Assembly: GCF_000264995.1 (NCBI RefSeq)
Contig: NW_006767435.1
Span: 865,523-929,522, forward strand
Source of the DNA: Punctularia strigosozonata HHB-11173 SS5
Lineage: Eukaryota; Basidiomycota; Agaricomycetes; Corticiales; Punctulariaceae
Length of the DNA stretch: 64,000 nt
Reading direction: 5' to 3'
The translations under genes and the position numbers were made by a program. Shown here piece after piece: positions 11,934 to 24,378 of the stretch. The notes under the pieces were generated by a model. That model saw only the letters and a program-made list of their open reading frames with translations. It was not told the origin of the DNA and did not search any database. Position 1 is the first letter of the stretch. Each line of letters begins with the position of its first letter.

Positions 11934-12747
11934 NNNNNNNNNNNNNNNNNNNNNNNNNNNNNNNNNNNNNNNNNNNNNNNNNNNNNNNNNNNNNNNNNNN
12001 NNNNNNNNNNNNNNNNNNNNNNNNNNNNNNNNNNNNNNNNNNNNNNNNNNNNNNNNNNNNNNNNNNNNNNNNNNNNNNNNNNNNNNNNNNNNNNNNNNNN
12101 NNNNNNNNNNNNNNNNNNNNNNNNNNNNNNNNNNNNNNNNNNNNNNNNNNNNNNNNNNNNNNNNNNNNNNNNNNNNNNNNNNNNNNNNNNNNNNNNNNNN
12201 NNNNNNNNNNNNNNNNNNNNNNNNNNNNNNNNNNNNNNNNNNNNNNNNNNNNNNNNNNNNNNNNNNNNNNNNNNNNNNNNNNNNNNNNNNNNNNNNNNNN
12301 NNNNNNNNNNNNNNNNNNNNNNNNNNNNNNNNNNNNNNNNNNNNNNNNNNNNNNNNNNNNNNNNNNNNNNNNNNNNNNNNNNNNNNNNNNNNNNNNNNNN
12401 NNNNNNNNNNNNNNNNNNNNNNNNNNNNNNNNNNNNNNNNNNNNNNNNNNNNNNNNNNNNNNNNNNNNNNNNNNNNNNNNNNNNNNNNNNNNNNNNNNNN
12501 NNNNNNNNNNNNNNNNNNNNNNNNNNNNNNNNNNNNNNNNNNNNNNNNNNNNNNNNNNNNNNNNNNNNNNNNNNNNNNNNNNNNNNNNNNNNNNNNNNNN
12601 NNNNNNNNNNNNNNNNNNNNNNNNNNNNNNNNNNNNNNNNNNNNNNNNNNNNNNNNNNNNNNNNNNNNNNNNNNNNNNNNNNNNNNNNNNNNNNNNNNNN
12701 NNNNNNNNNNNNNNNNNNNNNNNNNNNNNNNNNNNNNNNNNNNNNNN
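11934..12747. other. Assembly gap (814 N)
   Basis: Run of 814 undetermined bases. Its right edge coincides with the start of the right inverted arm; on the left 50 bases separate arm and gap. Open frames running through it have no meaning. Confidence 1.
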
Positions 12748-13190
12748 TATACCCATATAGCGTCAACATCGACATGTCGTCGAAGCATCGCAACCCATCG
12801 TTCTACATTGTGCTGACTTCGGCCGAGGACCAGCAGAGAGTGTAAGACCTGTCGGGAATGCCCGAGTTTCGTTGCCTGATCCGGAGGAAGCTGATGGTTA
12901 TTCAGCTGCCTCGGACAGCTTTGCGATACTGCTAAGCGAGCCCTAGAATCATTCTTACGGAGGTGTGCCGACCGGCAAGGCAATTTGAAATTGCCAGTTG
13001 TGCCAGCCGCCGTATCGTGTTCAATCCAGCCCTTACGTTTCCAAAAAGAGTATGTCGCTTAACGCTTTGGGACTCTTACATAATGCATATACAATAATGG
13101 TAGTATTTTCCCATCTATGATCCAACCTTGCCCGGCGCTCTAGGATTGCTGGATATGAACACGATACGTGCGGATGGTTTAGGAGCCTGG
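12748..13190 (-). repeat. Right arm of the 443-bp inverted repeat
   Basis: Mirror copy of 11441-11883. It ends 100 bp before the ATG of the HAD phosphatase gene, so it forms most of that gene's upstream region as assembled. Confidence 0.9.
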
Positions 13191-13290
13191 CGACGCACTA
13201 CCGCCACAGGTGTCATCTGGTGACCTGCACTCTCCTGCACCACACGACCGTCAAATCTTACGTACTTTCTACGTACTCTTTGCGTCGACC

Positions 13291-14225
13291 ATGAACCCCA
13301 AAATCGAATATGTCCTCTTCGACATGGACGGTGCGGTCTCTCCTTGGGAGATCGCGCTATTCCCCCACCCGCCTGAACGCACACCGCAGGCTTATTGATC
13401 GACTCCGAGCGCGTTTACACCGATGTCACCAGTGCGTGTCAACACGGCCTTGCTCCCGTTGCGCTGACAAAACATACTTTCACTCTTGTCAGACAATATT
13501 CTCGCTAAGTATGGCAAAACCATGACTTGGGACATCAAGGCCGGGCTCATGGGCAAGCCAGAGAAGGAGGCCGCCGCTCATCTACTCTCCTTCTTCCCGG
13601 ACATCTCGCTCACGATCGAGGAGTACCTCGTCGAGCGCGATCGCCAGCAGGACCTGCTCTGGCCGACGGTGCAGCCGCTTCCTGGCGTCGTCAAGCTCGT
13701 CAAGCACCTGCACAAGCACGGGATTCCGATCGCGGTCGCGACCGGCTCGAGGCGGCGGAACATGGTCATGAAGACGTCGCATCTCATGGACGCGTTCTTT
13801 GGCTGTTTTGGAGAGAGAACGTTGTGTGCGGATGATGGCAAGATCGCGCCGGGGAGGGGGAAGCCGCATCCGGACATATTCTTGGCGTGCGCGAAAGACA
13901 TCTTGGGGCGTCCCGTCGGCGAGGTCGACCAGGAGAACCTGGCAGCGTGCACAGAGGAGCAAAGAGAGGAACGCGCGAAGGGTCTCGTCTTTGAGGATGC
14001 GATCCCTGGCATGCAAGCAGCAAAAAGAGCTGGTATGAAGGTACGTACACTCCGAGCAATTGATCGATCTGTCATAATGATGAGTACCTCGCGTAGGTTG
14101 TCTGGGTGCCCGATGCGAATCTGCTTGGCGTCGACTATCAGGGTGTCGAGAAAGCAGATCAAGTCCTCAAGTCACTCGAAGAGTTCAAGCCAGATGACTG
14201 GGGACTACCGCCGTACGACTCGTGA
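13291..14225 (+). CDS. PUDP: HAD phosphatase, pseudouridine-5'-phosphatase (HDHD1/PUDP)-like
   Basis: Four exons (13291-13330, 13390-13431, 13493-14040, 14097-14225) give 252 aa. The first intron splits the catalytic signature: DMDG (nucleophile D11, acid D13) then LLIDSE, the substrate-specificity start of this HAD group. Later come MGKPEKEAA, HGIPIAVATGSRR (motif II), KPHPDIFLACAK (motif III lysine) and VFEDAIPGMQAA (motif IV acids), ending WGLPPYDS. Order and length match human HDHD1, which dephosphorylates pseudouridine 5'-phosphate in the cytosol; a related small sugar phosphate cannot be excluded. It carries an insertion (about residues 165-185, RPVGEVDQENLAACTEEQ) absent from the animal protein. 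The gene ends 62 bp before the convergent glutaredoxin stop. Confidence 0.85.
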
Positions 14226-14287
14226 TCATAGACACTCACCCGCGTCGTTTATAATACACGATAAAGCACATAAAGAAAGTGTAACCC

Positions 14288-15044
14288 TCAAATGCCCGTA
14301 ACTTTTATTCCCGCGCTTTCCAGCAGGGGTTTGAGCTTTCCCTGAGCGTGCAGAGCATGGATGTCATCTGAGCCGCCTATCGAATTACCTTTGAGTACGA
14401 CATTGGGTACGGTGCGCCGGCCGGTTAACCGGCCGAGTATCGTCTGGATGGTCGTCCCATCCCCTGGCAAACGTCAAAGGTCAGCATTGGCCAGAATGGA
14501 TGTGGACGAAGGGGCTAACCTCGCAGGTCTACTTCGACAACTTTCGGGGGCGGTACCAGCTTGTACGATTCGAGAAGAGCTTTGCCACGTTTTGAGAACC
14601 TGCGGCGATGTCAGCGGACGGCAAGTACGGCGTTGCTCGACCTCACGGGCAGTACGTCTGATTGCATGCGATTAATCAATAGGCGACATGTGCACGAGAA
14701 GGATATTTGCACACCTTGCTGAACACCACGAGAGGATACTGATCATTCAGCGTCTTGACGCTCGGTGTCCACGCGTCGTCGTACAAGCTCAGCTCCAACA
14801 CCTGGTTGCCGACCACTGCCGACAACTCCTTGCTCGTCGATGTCACCATATGCAACAGTCCGTGTATCTCCTGCGGCTTGTCCCCCGCGACACTTGCTTT
14901 TGACACGCGAATTTCGGAGTTCAGGTGCTCGGGCAACGACCAGAAAGCGGACGACGGCGGACCTTTGAAGTAGAAGAAGGTAGCTAGGCCGACAGCTGCG
15001 AGGAGCAGGAGCAACCTGCTGCGACGTATGGGCGAACTTTCCAT
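14288..15044 (-). CDS. Membrane-anchored monothiol glutaredoxin (Grx6/Grx7 type)
   Basis: Four exons on the minus strand (15044-14715, 14657-14647, 14599-14520, 14463-14288) give 198 aa with all phases consistent. Residues about 9-26 are a single hydrophobic signal anchor, followed by a stem and a glutaredoxin domain. The active site TYCPFS has its cysteine at about residue 113 and serine in the second position, so the enzyme is a CPxS glutaredoxin. RTVPNVV (cis-proline, about 157-163) and GGSDD (glutathione binding) follow. Signal anchor plus CPxS is the layout of yeast Grx6/Grx7, glutathione-dependent enzymes of the early secretory pathway; that location is inferred. The second exon is only 11 nt and encodes Thr-Tyr-Cys-Pro. 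The 3' end faces the HAD gene. Confidence 0.85.
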
Positions 15045-16740
15045 GGCTTTGAGATGGTCACGGTGGAGGGAACTGACAAGCAGAACGCGAGGACCGTCGT
15101 TGTCCGTGGTGTGCCAAATTTAGGACAGGAGACACGTGGGGAGTACGGAGCGCGTGCCTTCTCGTCTCGGTGTTGCCCTTGAATTGCAATCTGTTCCTTC
15201 AACGTTGCCTCCGATTAATAATCAGTACAGAAGCTCGCCAACTTGAACTCGTCAAATCTCCGGTACTTTTTTGTTCGCGGGAACCAGGCCCAGGTGGCTG
15301 GTCGATGCTTACTGCTGGATTCGCAAGGACCGAGTTCCATGCTACATATACGACTTAGTTCGTCTGGTCGGTGAGAGTCAATCCAAGACAAGGCACGCTC
15401 AGGCCGACTAATCTCATGACTTGTAGCGTGCTGATGAACGGATTTCTCTCTCGTATGATCCCTGAAAGTGGCCCATTGGTCGATCGGATCCCTGCCGAGA
15501 ATATCACTGCCTGAATATGAATCGAGTGTTGAGACAATGCAATCGGATACAGAAGTCCCCAGCGGGTGTCCGAGTATGACACACTGGTGCCATCTCTCGA
15601 TGGCAGGTTCGCGAACTCAAAAAAGCTACAACATGCGCAAAATCGTGTTCTGAGGCTGAACTCGGTTGTCCATATCAAGGCCTTGCGTGCCAACATTATC
15701 CATTGGTCAAATGAAGTGAGTACTATATAGAATTGAAGTGATGCGTTATGCTTCATTGCCTTTATGATGCCCGTCATCCCAGGGTCTACAGCCTATTTCG
15801 CCGAGCATATCGGATCTCTCTTTGTTCTAAAGACACGAATATTTGCGCCAACGCCGGAATGGTCAACTATGGTGGATTCGGGCACCCATCGGTCGTGCTA
15901 GGAGTCTCATTTCAACATCGTCGGCGCGGAGGTAGGCCAGTGTCTTACACGGGGGATATAGATGCCGTCACTACTGCAGGATTACAGTCTGGAGTGTCGG
16001 TAGTACCGGCTGGTATGGCGAAGGCCGCAAGGGAGCACGAGCTCCTATTTTTGTTGTCAAGTGAGCTTCAGTTTGCTTGTGAAGATGGCCTCCTGTAACT
16101 CACACAACGATGATGGAGAAAATAATAGCTGCGACGGGTTTGACTTGTACGTTCTTCATTGTCGACGGCAAATACTGACGACGGTATGCTGGTCGGAAGA
16201 GGCGAGTTGTGCTGATGAACCAAGTCGCCTGCGACGCTCGTCTTTATACGTCGTTCCAAGTACCCTTCTCTGCTCTCGGATCCGAATGCCTCGAGATACG
16301 TTACTGGCACAACGGACTTACATCAGAACGATATTGTCCCGGTCACTGCCAATTGCAGGCAGCGCCGTGATGTACAGCCATGAATTTACCTCGCGCAAAT
16401 ATCGCACCTCTAGCATCCCATCTTCAGGCATTTTCGCCTCTATTGACCTCTGTGCTGGGCAGATCATTTCAACGTTCGAACTCTGGTTTGGCATGCCCGT
16501 GAAATCCGACACCTATTCATTTTGAGAGCGTGCTTCCGGTGCGCGGGACTCATTACTTGGGTGCTACTCTACAGTGGACCGAGCGAAGTCATGGTGTACA
16601 ACATTCACAGCAGTCTTTCGTTAGAGTTCAGGCAGTGCGCCCACACCTTAATACCTACTCTAAGTCCGGTAGTTGGCGTGTGAATGAGGCACTTACAATG
16701 GGAGTGCCGTTAGTTCCACACCATCGTGGGGACCATAGGA

Positions 16741-16815
16741 TTATTGGCTTGTCTATTGGGCGAAGGAGAGCTGCTATGTTAGGACCGGGGCCGAGGTTCG
16801 AAGCCTCGAGTGCTT
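16741..16815 (+). repeat. tRNA-like relic, possible SINE head
   Basis: 16792-16808 forms a perfect five-pair T-arm (CGAGG, loop TTCGAAG, CCTCG) with a B-box, and TTGGCTTGTCTATTGGG upstream weakly resembles an A-box. No pairing acceptor stem, so it is not an intact tRNA. Confidence 0.25.
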
Positions 16816-18315
16816 TTGATACTCCTGCCTCTGATATGTTCCCGCCCACTCATGGCATTCCGGTTTTCAGCACGATTCGTATACGTGACAATTAAGTCTA
16901 GATAACGATGTCTCGAAGGCAATCTGTACTTATCTTCGGTCTTGAATCTACTCTTTGCCCAAGATATCGACGACATTGGACTAAGTAGTGCTAGCGTGCG
17001 AAAACATTATGAACACGGTCAGTGTCGCTGTGACCCTGAAATCACTGCACACTGCGCTTTCCCTCGGACTTAGTCTTTACGTCCTCGTCACTTCCTTTCC
17101 GCCGTGTTAAACCTTTCAGCTCTCCTGCTCTCTCAGGATGGTACAGCTTCCTTGTATTTCTGTGCCTCCCGTAAACTATTCATGCACAACGGCCCAACTG
17201 TCCGCCTTCCGCCCGGGCGCGTCCGATGAGATCTACTTGAATGGACTGATGGCACCCAGGCTTGTCTGAATACCATCGATCAGCAGGTGTTTCAGTCCGT
17301 CCCTGCCATCTCGCTCCGCGCAGCGCTGTTGGTCAACATGCGAAACAAAACCCATGCACGTCGAAATAAGCCCATTCGCCCGTCCCCGCCACGCAAGTAA
17401 AACCAGGCTATCCCTCATCCGATTCTGATGGGGGACGAAATCGCGCTGCTTCGGCCCCGTCGCCGCCCTTGTTCTCCAATTCATGCGGAAAGCCAAGTGT
17501 GAGACTCAAATCTGCATTCAACCGTGCTCGGTGCGTGAAGGTCGGAGCGTCCTTTGGCCGGATCTGGGTCAGGCCAGGTCGAATGCGCGTTCGATGGTGG
17601 TCTTCCGTGTGCTCCATAGCTTTGACGCACGGTCTTGTTCAGAGACGCGGCGGCGGAGGCGGATTGAGTCGATCCGCCGCATTCAGGCACATGTTCTCAG
17701 AGGGTTCTCACTCCCGCCAGTCTCCCGTCGAACGCCGCATAACCTCGGACACATATCTGGCTTCCATCTGCTCTTCCGCATGGATCTCAGCAGATATTCA
17801 CATAGGTGCCGACAGGATGCGTCAAGAGAGGGCAAGAGATTACGGGTTCTCGCCACCGCCCAAGTCTAATGCAGGAACACAAACCTCCTTCATGCGTTTG
17901 TTTTCCCAGAATGTCATTCGTCGATCATCAAATACCCACGCACTGAAGCTCAAGCGCCCCTGCTCGTACGCTCATCCGACCCGGCCTGGTCTTCTGCAAG
18001 CCAATAACATGCTGGCTACATCGAGTGGACCCGATTCGTGCCGCCGGCGTTCACCCTGCATTCAAGGCACCTCCCCGTCCACTCTCAGGATTGTATGCCC
18101 ACCCGGACACCAGCCGATGCCGCTCCCCTCTTCTCCTCTTCTTCTCCGCCCTTCCGCTCCCATCGACCACGGCTCTCCATCTAGGCTGTCACCGTGCCAG
18201 GCACATCTCTCGGAATCATATCGCTGCTGCTCACGTTATGGTTGACCTCTCGTTCCTCGACGAGCGAAGTTCACGCATTTCCCGCGGTTTCTGGTGCGTT
18301 TCGCGTCTTCACGAG

Positions 18316-18322
18316 TATAAAA
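18316..18322 (+). promoter_or_regulatory. TATA box of the secreted repeat protein gene
   Basis: TATAAAA 130 bp before the ATG at 18452, leaving a leader of roughly 100 bp; a strong TATA fits a highly or conditionally expressed secreted product. Confidence 0.45.
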
Positions 18323-18451
18323 CATTGGAGGCGAGTACTCACTAGTCCTCAGCAGCCCAGGCAGCTCTCGGATCCAGCAGTCTTTGAACGCCTTCACCCC
18401 CTGCCCCTCATCCCCTTTCACCCCCTCCACCTCCATCCACCACTCTACGAC

Positions 18452-19222
18452 ATGGGATTCCGCCGCTCCGCCATGGCGCTCGTCGCCGTCGCGCTCGCGC
18501 TCGCCGTGACGTTCTCCGGCTCGTTCGGGAGCGCGAGCGCCGTCACCAACCTCGCCAAGCGCGGCTTCTTCCCGATCCCGATCATCTTCCCGCTCTTCTG
18601 GCCGTTCGTGCAGCACCAGGTCCCCATCGCGTGCTACCACCACCCGCACCCGAAGCAGCCCTTCAATCCATCCTCCACCAGCGGCTCGGCGACGTCCTCG
18701 AGCTCCGGGCCCCTGCCCACGTCCTCCCCCGCGCCCTGCGTCTGCCCTAAGGACAACAACCGGGACAGCGGGGTGCTGATCAACGTCTTCCCCGGGTACC
18801 AGTGCGCGTACCCTACCGGCGCCTGCACCTGGTCCGACACCGTACGTCGCGTCCTCCCTCTTGTCTTCTTCTCGCAATCTCGCTAACGACTCCATCTCTC
18901 CCCCCCCTCGCAGACCGGGCAGCTCCAGAACACGGATCAGACCAACTGCCCCGCCGACGCGCCGTGCCCCGCATCGGGCTGCGTCTGCCCCGCGGACAAC
19001 AACGGCGACAAGGGCGTGCTCATCAACAACTTCTCCGGATACCAGTGCGCGTACCCGAACGGCGCCTGCACCTGGGACTTTGTGAGTCAACGCATCGCTA
19101 CTCACCTCCGCACAACACTGGACTCACCCCGCCGTCGTGTGCTCACACAGGACGGAAACCTGCAGAATACGATGCAGACCAACTGCCCCTCGCACGAGGT
19201 GTGCGTCCCGCCTTCTTCCTGA
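18452..19222 (+). CDS. Secreted cysteine-rich protein with an exon-encoded tandem repeat
   Basis: Three exons (18452-18841, 18914-19081, 19151-19222) give 209 aa. Residues 1-30 are a signal peptide ending ASA, followed by LAKR, a likely Kex2 cut site near residue 36. A hydrophobic FPIPIIFPLFWPF patch and a serine/threonine/proline linker come next. Two copies of a cysteine module follow: CVCPxDNNxDxGVLINxF, GYQCAYPxGACTW, then xGxLQNTxQTNCP. Both introns are phase 0 and fall just after ACTW plus two residues, so one repeat corresponds to one exon boundary cycle. No catalytic motif is visible. It is probably a cell-wall-associated or small secreted protein of agaricomycetes; function unknown. 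The start is fixed by the signal peptide and the upstream TATA box. Confidence 0.85.
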
Positions 19223-19588
19223 ATGGATGGGGCCGATCACCCAACCGCGTACATACACCCACGTACGCAGTGGGAGATGACGATCTCGGACAACTTTCTT
19301 TTGGGACGGAGTTCTGGCTTTGATCCGCTCCGATGTTTTCGGCCTCCACCCGTTCTTGACTTAGGTTGGGTCCCGTGCGTGTTTTATCACATACTTATAT
19401 ACTGGAAATTTTTGCGATGGTTTTTTGTTATTGCTAGCAGTAGATGATGATACAGCCGGTAGAGAATGACACTTGATTACAACACATAGTACATGAGGGT
19501 GATGTGAATGGTAAAGGTCGTGACAACAAGCGCAGAACGTAGCAAAGAACGGTCCAGGACCGTGGAAGGACGTCATGTTTGTGACCGT

Positions 19589-20313
19589 TTAACAGGCGAA
19601 CCCGTCGTTTATTGCGTAACCGCATCGACGACATTTAACACGGCGGTCGAGGAGGCACAGACCGACGCCCAGAGGGAACCAGAACACGGCAGCGAGAATA
19701 CCTGAATAGCATAAATAGTACGGCGATCAGCTTCGGTATGCCGCAAATGACCAAATGCAGCCTGACGCTGCCAAACCGAAAAAAAGCATGGGAGGATGAC
19801 TCACCGAGCAGCCCGTAATGCGTCTCCGGGACGTGCGTGCCCTCCTGCAGGCACCGCATGTGCGGATGGTCCGGCGGTAAGAGGGAGGCGATATGCTCGC
19901 CCGTCACGGGATTCACGTAATGGTGCACGGTGGTGGGCGGAGCAAAGGTCGGAGGAGGGGACATAGACGGCGTTGGCATTGACGTCGCGCTCTTTGTGTC
20001 TTTCAGCTCCGGCTGCGCGTGCGGCGGAGGTCCAGCAGGAGGTGCATATGCCAGTGGGCGCGAAGGTCCAGCTGTAGACAAGGGCGGGTCAGCATGGAGA
20101 GTGGAATGTGATGTCCGTCGGACTCACGGGCTGCGGCGTCGTACGTAGCCATATCGTAGGACGGCGGGTTCTCCGGAGGCTGAACAGAGACTGCTTTCGA
20201 GTCGTTGGCAGACTATTTGGGTCATGACGAAAGTCAATTTCTGAGGTCACACGACCATATAGCGGCGGATCTGCAATAGCACTCACCATCGGCTGAAGAT
20301 GGTTCGGGGCCAT
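19589..20313 (-). CDS. BRI3-like (brain protein I3 family) membrane protein
   Basis: Four exons on the minus strand (20313-20287, 20212-20128, 20071-19805, 19701-19589) give 163 aa. The N-terminal two-thirds is proline-rich with PPSY- and PPP-type motifs. The C-terminal part reads GILAAVFWFPLGVGLCLLDRR then CRRCG: one short hydrophobic membrane segment followed by a zinc-finger-like cysteine pair, the signature of BRI3-domain proteins, which sit in endolysosomal membranes in animals. Proline-rich PY-like motifs in such proteins commonly recruit Nedd4/Rsp5 ubiquitin ligases; that role here is inferred. The 366 bases between this gene and the secreted protein gene hold only 3' flanks. Length fits the family. 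Confidence 0.7.
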
Positions 20314-21212
20314 GATAAGCGTCGCGGTCGTGAAAGTGCTCAAGACGGGGAGCGAGCTTGGTGGTGGTGGTGTTGAGTCAAAAGGCAAAGGGCGGGACCG
20401 GAAGGGCTCGAACGCTCGGCATGCTGCCGCTGCAAGGGCGGATTATAAAGAGGCGGGGCGCTGCGCCGTAAGCAGCGCCGCACAGCGCTCCGCAGGCCCT
20501 CTTCGCGGCCCCGCCACGTGTCTACCGGGTCGATGCGTCATGCGGGATGACATGGGCTGTGCTATAAATACCGTATTCTGGGATGGCTTATCGTACGTAT
20601 TTTTGGTTTCAGCATATACACGGGGAAAGTGGATGGTGCGAGGACTCGCTGCGTACGACTGCGTAAAGCGCTCGAAAACAATGTACTTATTTGTCAGAGA
20701 CATCAGTCAGCTCGTGGCGTCTGGATAGCTCGACAACCACGAATCGAACGAGTTCTGACGCCCAAAGCAGGACCCGACGGCTCTCCGATGTGCAAGCGAG
20801 GAAGGGCAGACTACAATTTAAGGAGTTAAGAGATGAGTTAAACGATGAATCAGAAGCCCTCAGAAGCAATCCCAGTCGACAAGACTTCGCTGCGTCACGT
20901 TTTAGTTTCGATAATCTGAACGGAAGTAGCGCATTTATCGTTGCACAGGATCCGCAGAAGCCAGATCCGCATATCCACTTGAACGGAACAACAGTCGTTC
21001 AATGACATCGCGTTATGCTTCATTTGCGCAACGATATGATGAGGGAAGGTTACAACAGACAACAATTTCGGACCGTCACAGCAAGCGCATAGCAAGCCGA
21101 GGGTAAGATCCTTCGGTAACATACCACCAGACGAACGCGTCGTGATCTCGCACCAATAATTGCACCACGAGTTTGAAACATCTCCAAAGCCCAAGACTGT
21201 TTTCTGCAACGT
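20314..21212. other. Intergenic, upstream of the BRI3-like gene
   Basis: 900 bases with no supported frame. A TATAAATA run at about 20562 and a GC-rich block at 20455-20520 are the only notable features. Confidence 0.5.
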
Positions 21213-21777
21213 TTAGTCGTCTTTCATATCGGCGTCGCCGGCGACGAAGGAGTCCTCGGCCTCGTCGTCGTCGTCGCCCTTCGCGATGCCGGCCTTGGCT
21301 AGCGCCTCTTCCGACGTGTAGTCGACGCGCGCGCCACGCGTCCGGCGGGGGAGGATGGCGGACGGGTCGATCGCGCCCAGGTCTTCCTCCTGTATATGCG
21401 CATACAGTGAGCATACGTCCGCCGATCGTGAATGTGCAGCGGAGATTGCGTCGATATACGCGCATATAGCGCGTAGAAAAGACGCGGAGGTGTCGATGTT
21501 TCAGAGATATGTATGAACGCGAACACGAACCTCTTCTTCTTCCTCGTCGGTGACCTCTTCGTACTCCTCTTCTTCTTCGTCGTCTTCGTCGTCCATCGAC
21601 GTGTCTTCCTGTGCGACCTTCTCTTTGCCTTTACCCGAGGGCGACGCCTTGCTCACCGGTTTGGTGGTCGCAGTCGCGTTCCTGAACCGCCAGAGGGCAT
21701 ATAATCAGCTTCGTCCGCGCTACTAGGCGAGTCAGCACGTACGATGCGGCGCTCGGGTCCGTTACGGAAGAAGACAT
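21213..21777 (-). CDS. CHZ1: Histone H2A.Z-H2B chaperone CHZ1
   Basis: Three exons on the minus strand (21777-21743, 21681-21531, 21389-21213) give 120 aa. The middle is a long acidic run (about residues 40-62). Immediately after it comes the CHZ motif, EEDLGAIDPSAILPRRTRG then ARVDY (about 63-86), which in yeast Chz1 contacts H2A.Z-H2B. A second acidic tail ends the protein. In yeast, Chz1 delivers H2A.Z-H2B dimers to SWR1 for deposition in chromatin; the family motif is complete here, so the same nuclear role is likely. The intron before the motif is 141 bp, long for this window. The start faces PRMT1 across 257 bp. Confidence 0.88.
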
Positions 21778-22034
21778 GGTACAAAAACCGCGGAGGGGCG
21801 GGCGGCGAATAAAGTAAGGTGGTGGTTGGGGTGAAAGAGCGAGACCGCGCACGTGCGCGTTCGCGGGGAGGCTCGATCTCTGGCGGAGCGAGGGCCACGC
21901 GACGAAAAAAACCTGCAGGGCTCTTTTGATCCGTCTTTCAAGCTTTTCGTCCGTCCTTGAAGTCGCTCTCCTCCTCTTTTCCCCCGCTCTCGCTTGTCCC
22001 TCTTTTCACCCCGTCGGTCGCGCACGCAAGAGAT
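21778..22034. promoter_or_regulatory. Divergent CHZ1/PRMT1 promoter
   Basis: 257 bp between the two start codons, pyrimidine-rich on the PRMT1 side near the ATG. No clear TATA box for either gene, as usual for fungal housekeeping genes. Confidence 0.55.
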
Positions 22035-23769
<1,735 letters not shown>

Positions 23770-24378
23770 TTGTAACACAAACCTATCACCGCGGACTCTT
23801 TGCTGTATTACGCACGATACGATCTCCCCGCCCCACGGCTGCCACACGCAACAACAACCCATACAATACGGCTTCCAGGTATTGATATTATCCACCGCAC
23901 CCAAACCAATCTTGCATCCGGCACCAACTCTCCTCGATGCCATAAATACCAACCTGCTAGAAAGATGCCTTCTTGTATTGTTCACAATCGTCACTTGTGC
24001 AGCACCCATCGCTGCAAATTGCGCTCCACCTGCCGCGCCTTCGTGCTGCTATGAATGTTTTTCACTGTCACTGTCAGCGCCATTACGCGACGGCCGGTAT
24101 CCTCGTGCCGGTCACTGCCACTTAGATCCCGAATGCTCCGATGGTCGCGAAACGTCCGATGAACCGTGAACGAGATCATGATGCTCTTCTAACTCCCGTT
24201 GATACCGCGCCTTTGAGCTTCCCCGTTACATACCCCGTCTCTCATGCGTCGTACGACCCGCCTGAAGCTGCATTGAACTCGCCCCCAGTCAATCTGCCAC
24301 TCGTTCTGACCCTTATTAGTTCTCATTCGATCAAATCAGGCAGTCCTCTCACCACTCACGTCGTAGACCATACATAAT
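23770..24378. other. Intergenic between PRMT1 and the F-box/LRR gene
   Basis: No supported gene. Just upstream, at about 23664-23700 (inside the inferred last PRMT1 intron), the 18-base unit CCACGTGGCTGTCACCTG is repeated in tandem. Confidence 0.5.

Larger units (their letters stand above)
15045..18451. other. Gene-poor stretch
   Basis: 3.4 kb with only short overlapping frames on both strands and no recognised domain. Frames at 15748-16098, 16061-16525 (plus) and 15355-15777 (minus) are open but lack codon-periodic or domain support. It contains a tRNA-like T-arm at 16792-16808 and, at its right end, the promoter of the secreted protein gene. Confidence 0.45.

Noticed and set aside
11786-12983. 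Frames running through the gap
   Set aside because: They exist only because N is read as open.
11786-15777. Shared peptide FYIVLTS in short minus-strand frames at 11786-11883 and near 15740
   Set aside because: A seven-residue match among all six-frame peptides of 64 kb is expected by chance; no further alignment.
18236-19105. 289-codon minus-strand frame
   Set aside because: Antisense to the secreted repeat protein, which has a signal peptide, TATA box and matched introns.
15743-21024. Identical 15-mer GCGTTATGCTTCATT at 15743 and 21010
   Set aside because: A 15-base match between two places in 64 kb is expected by chance.
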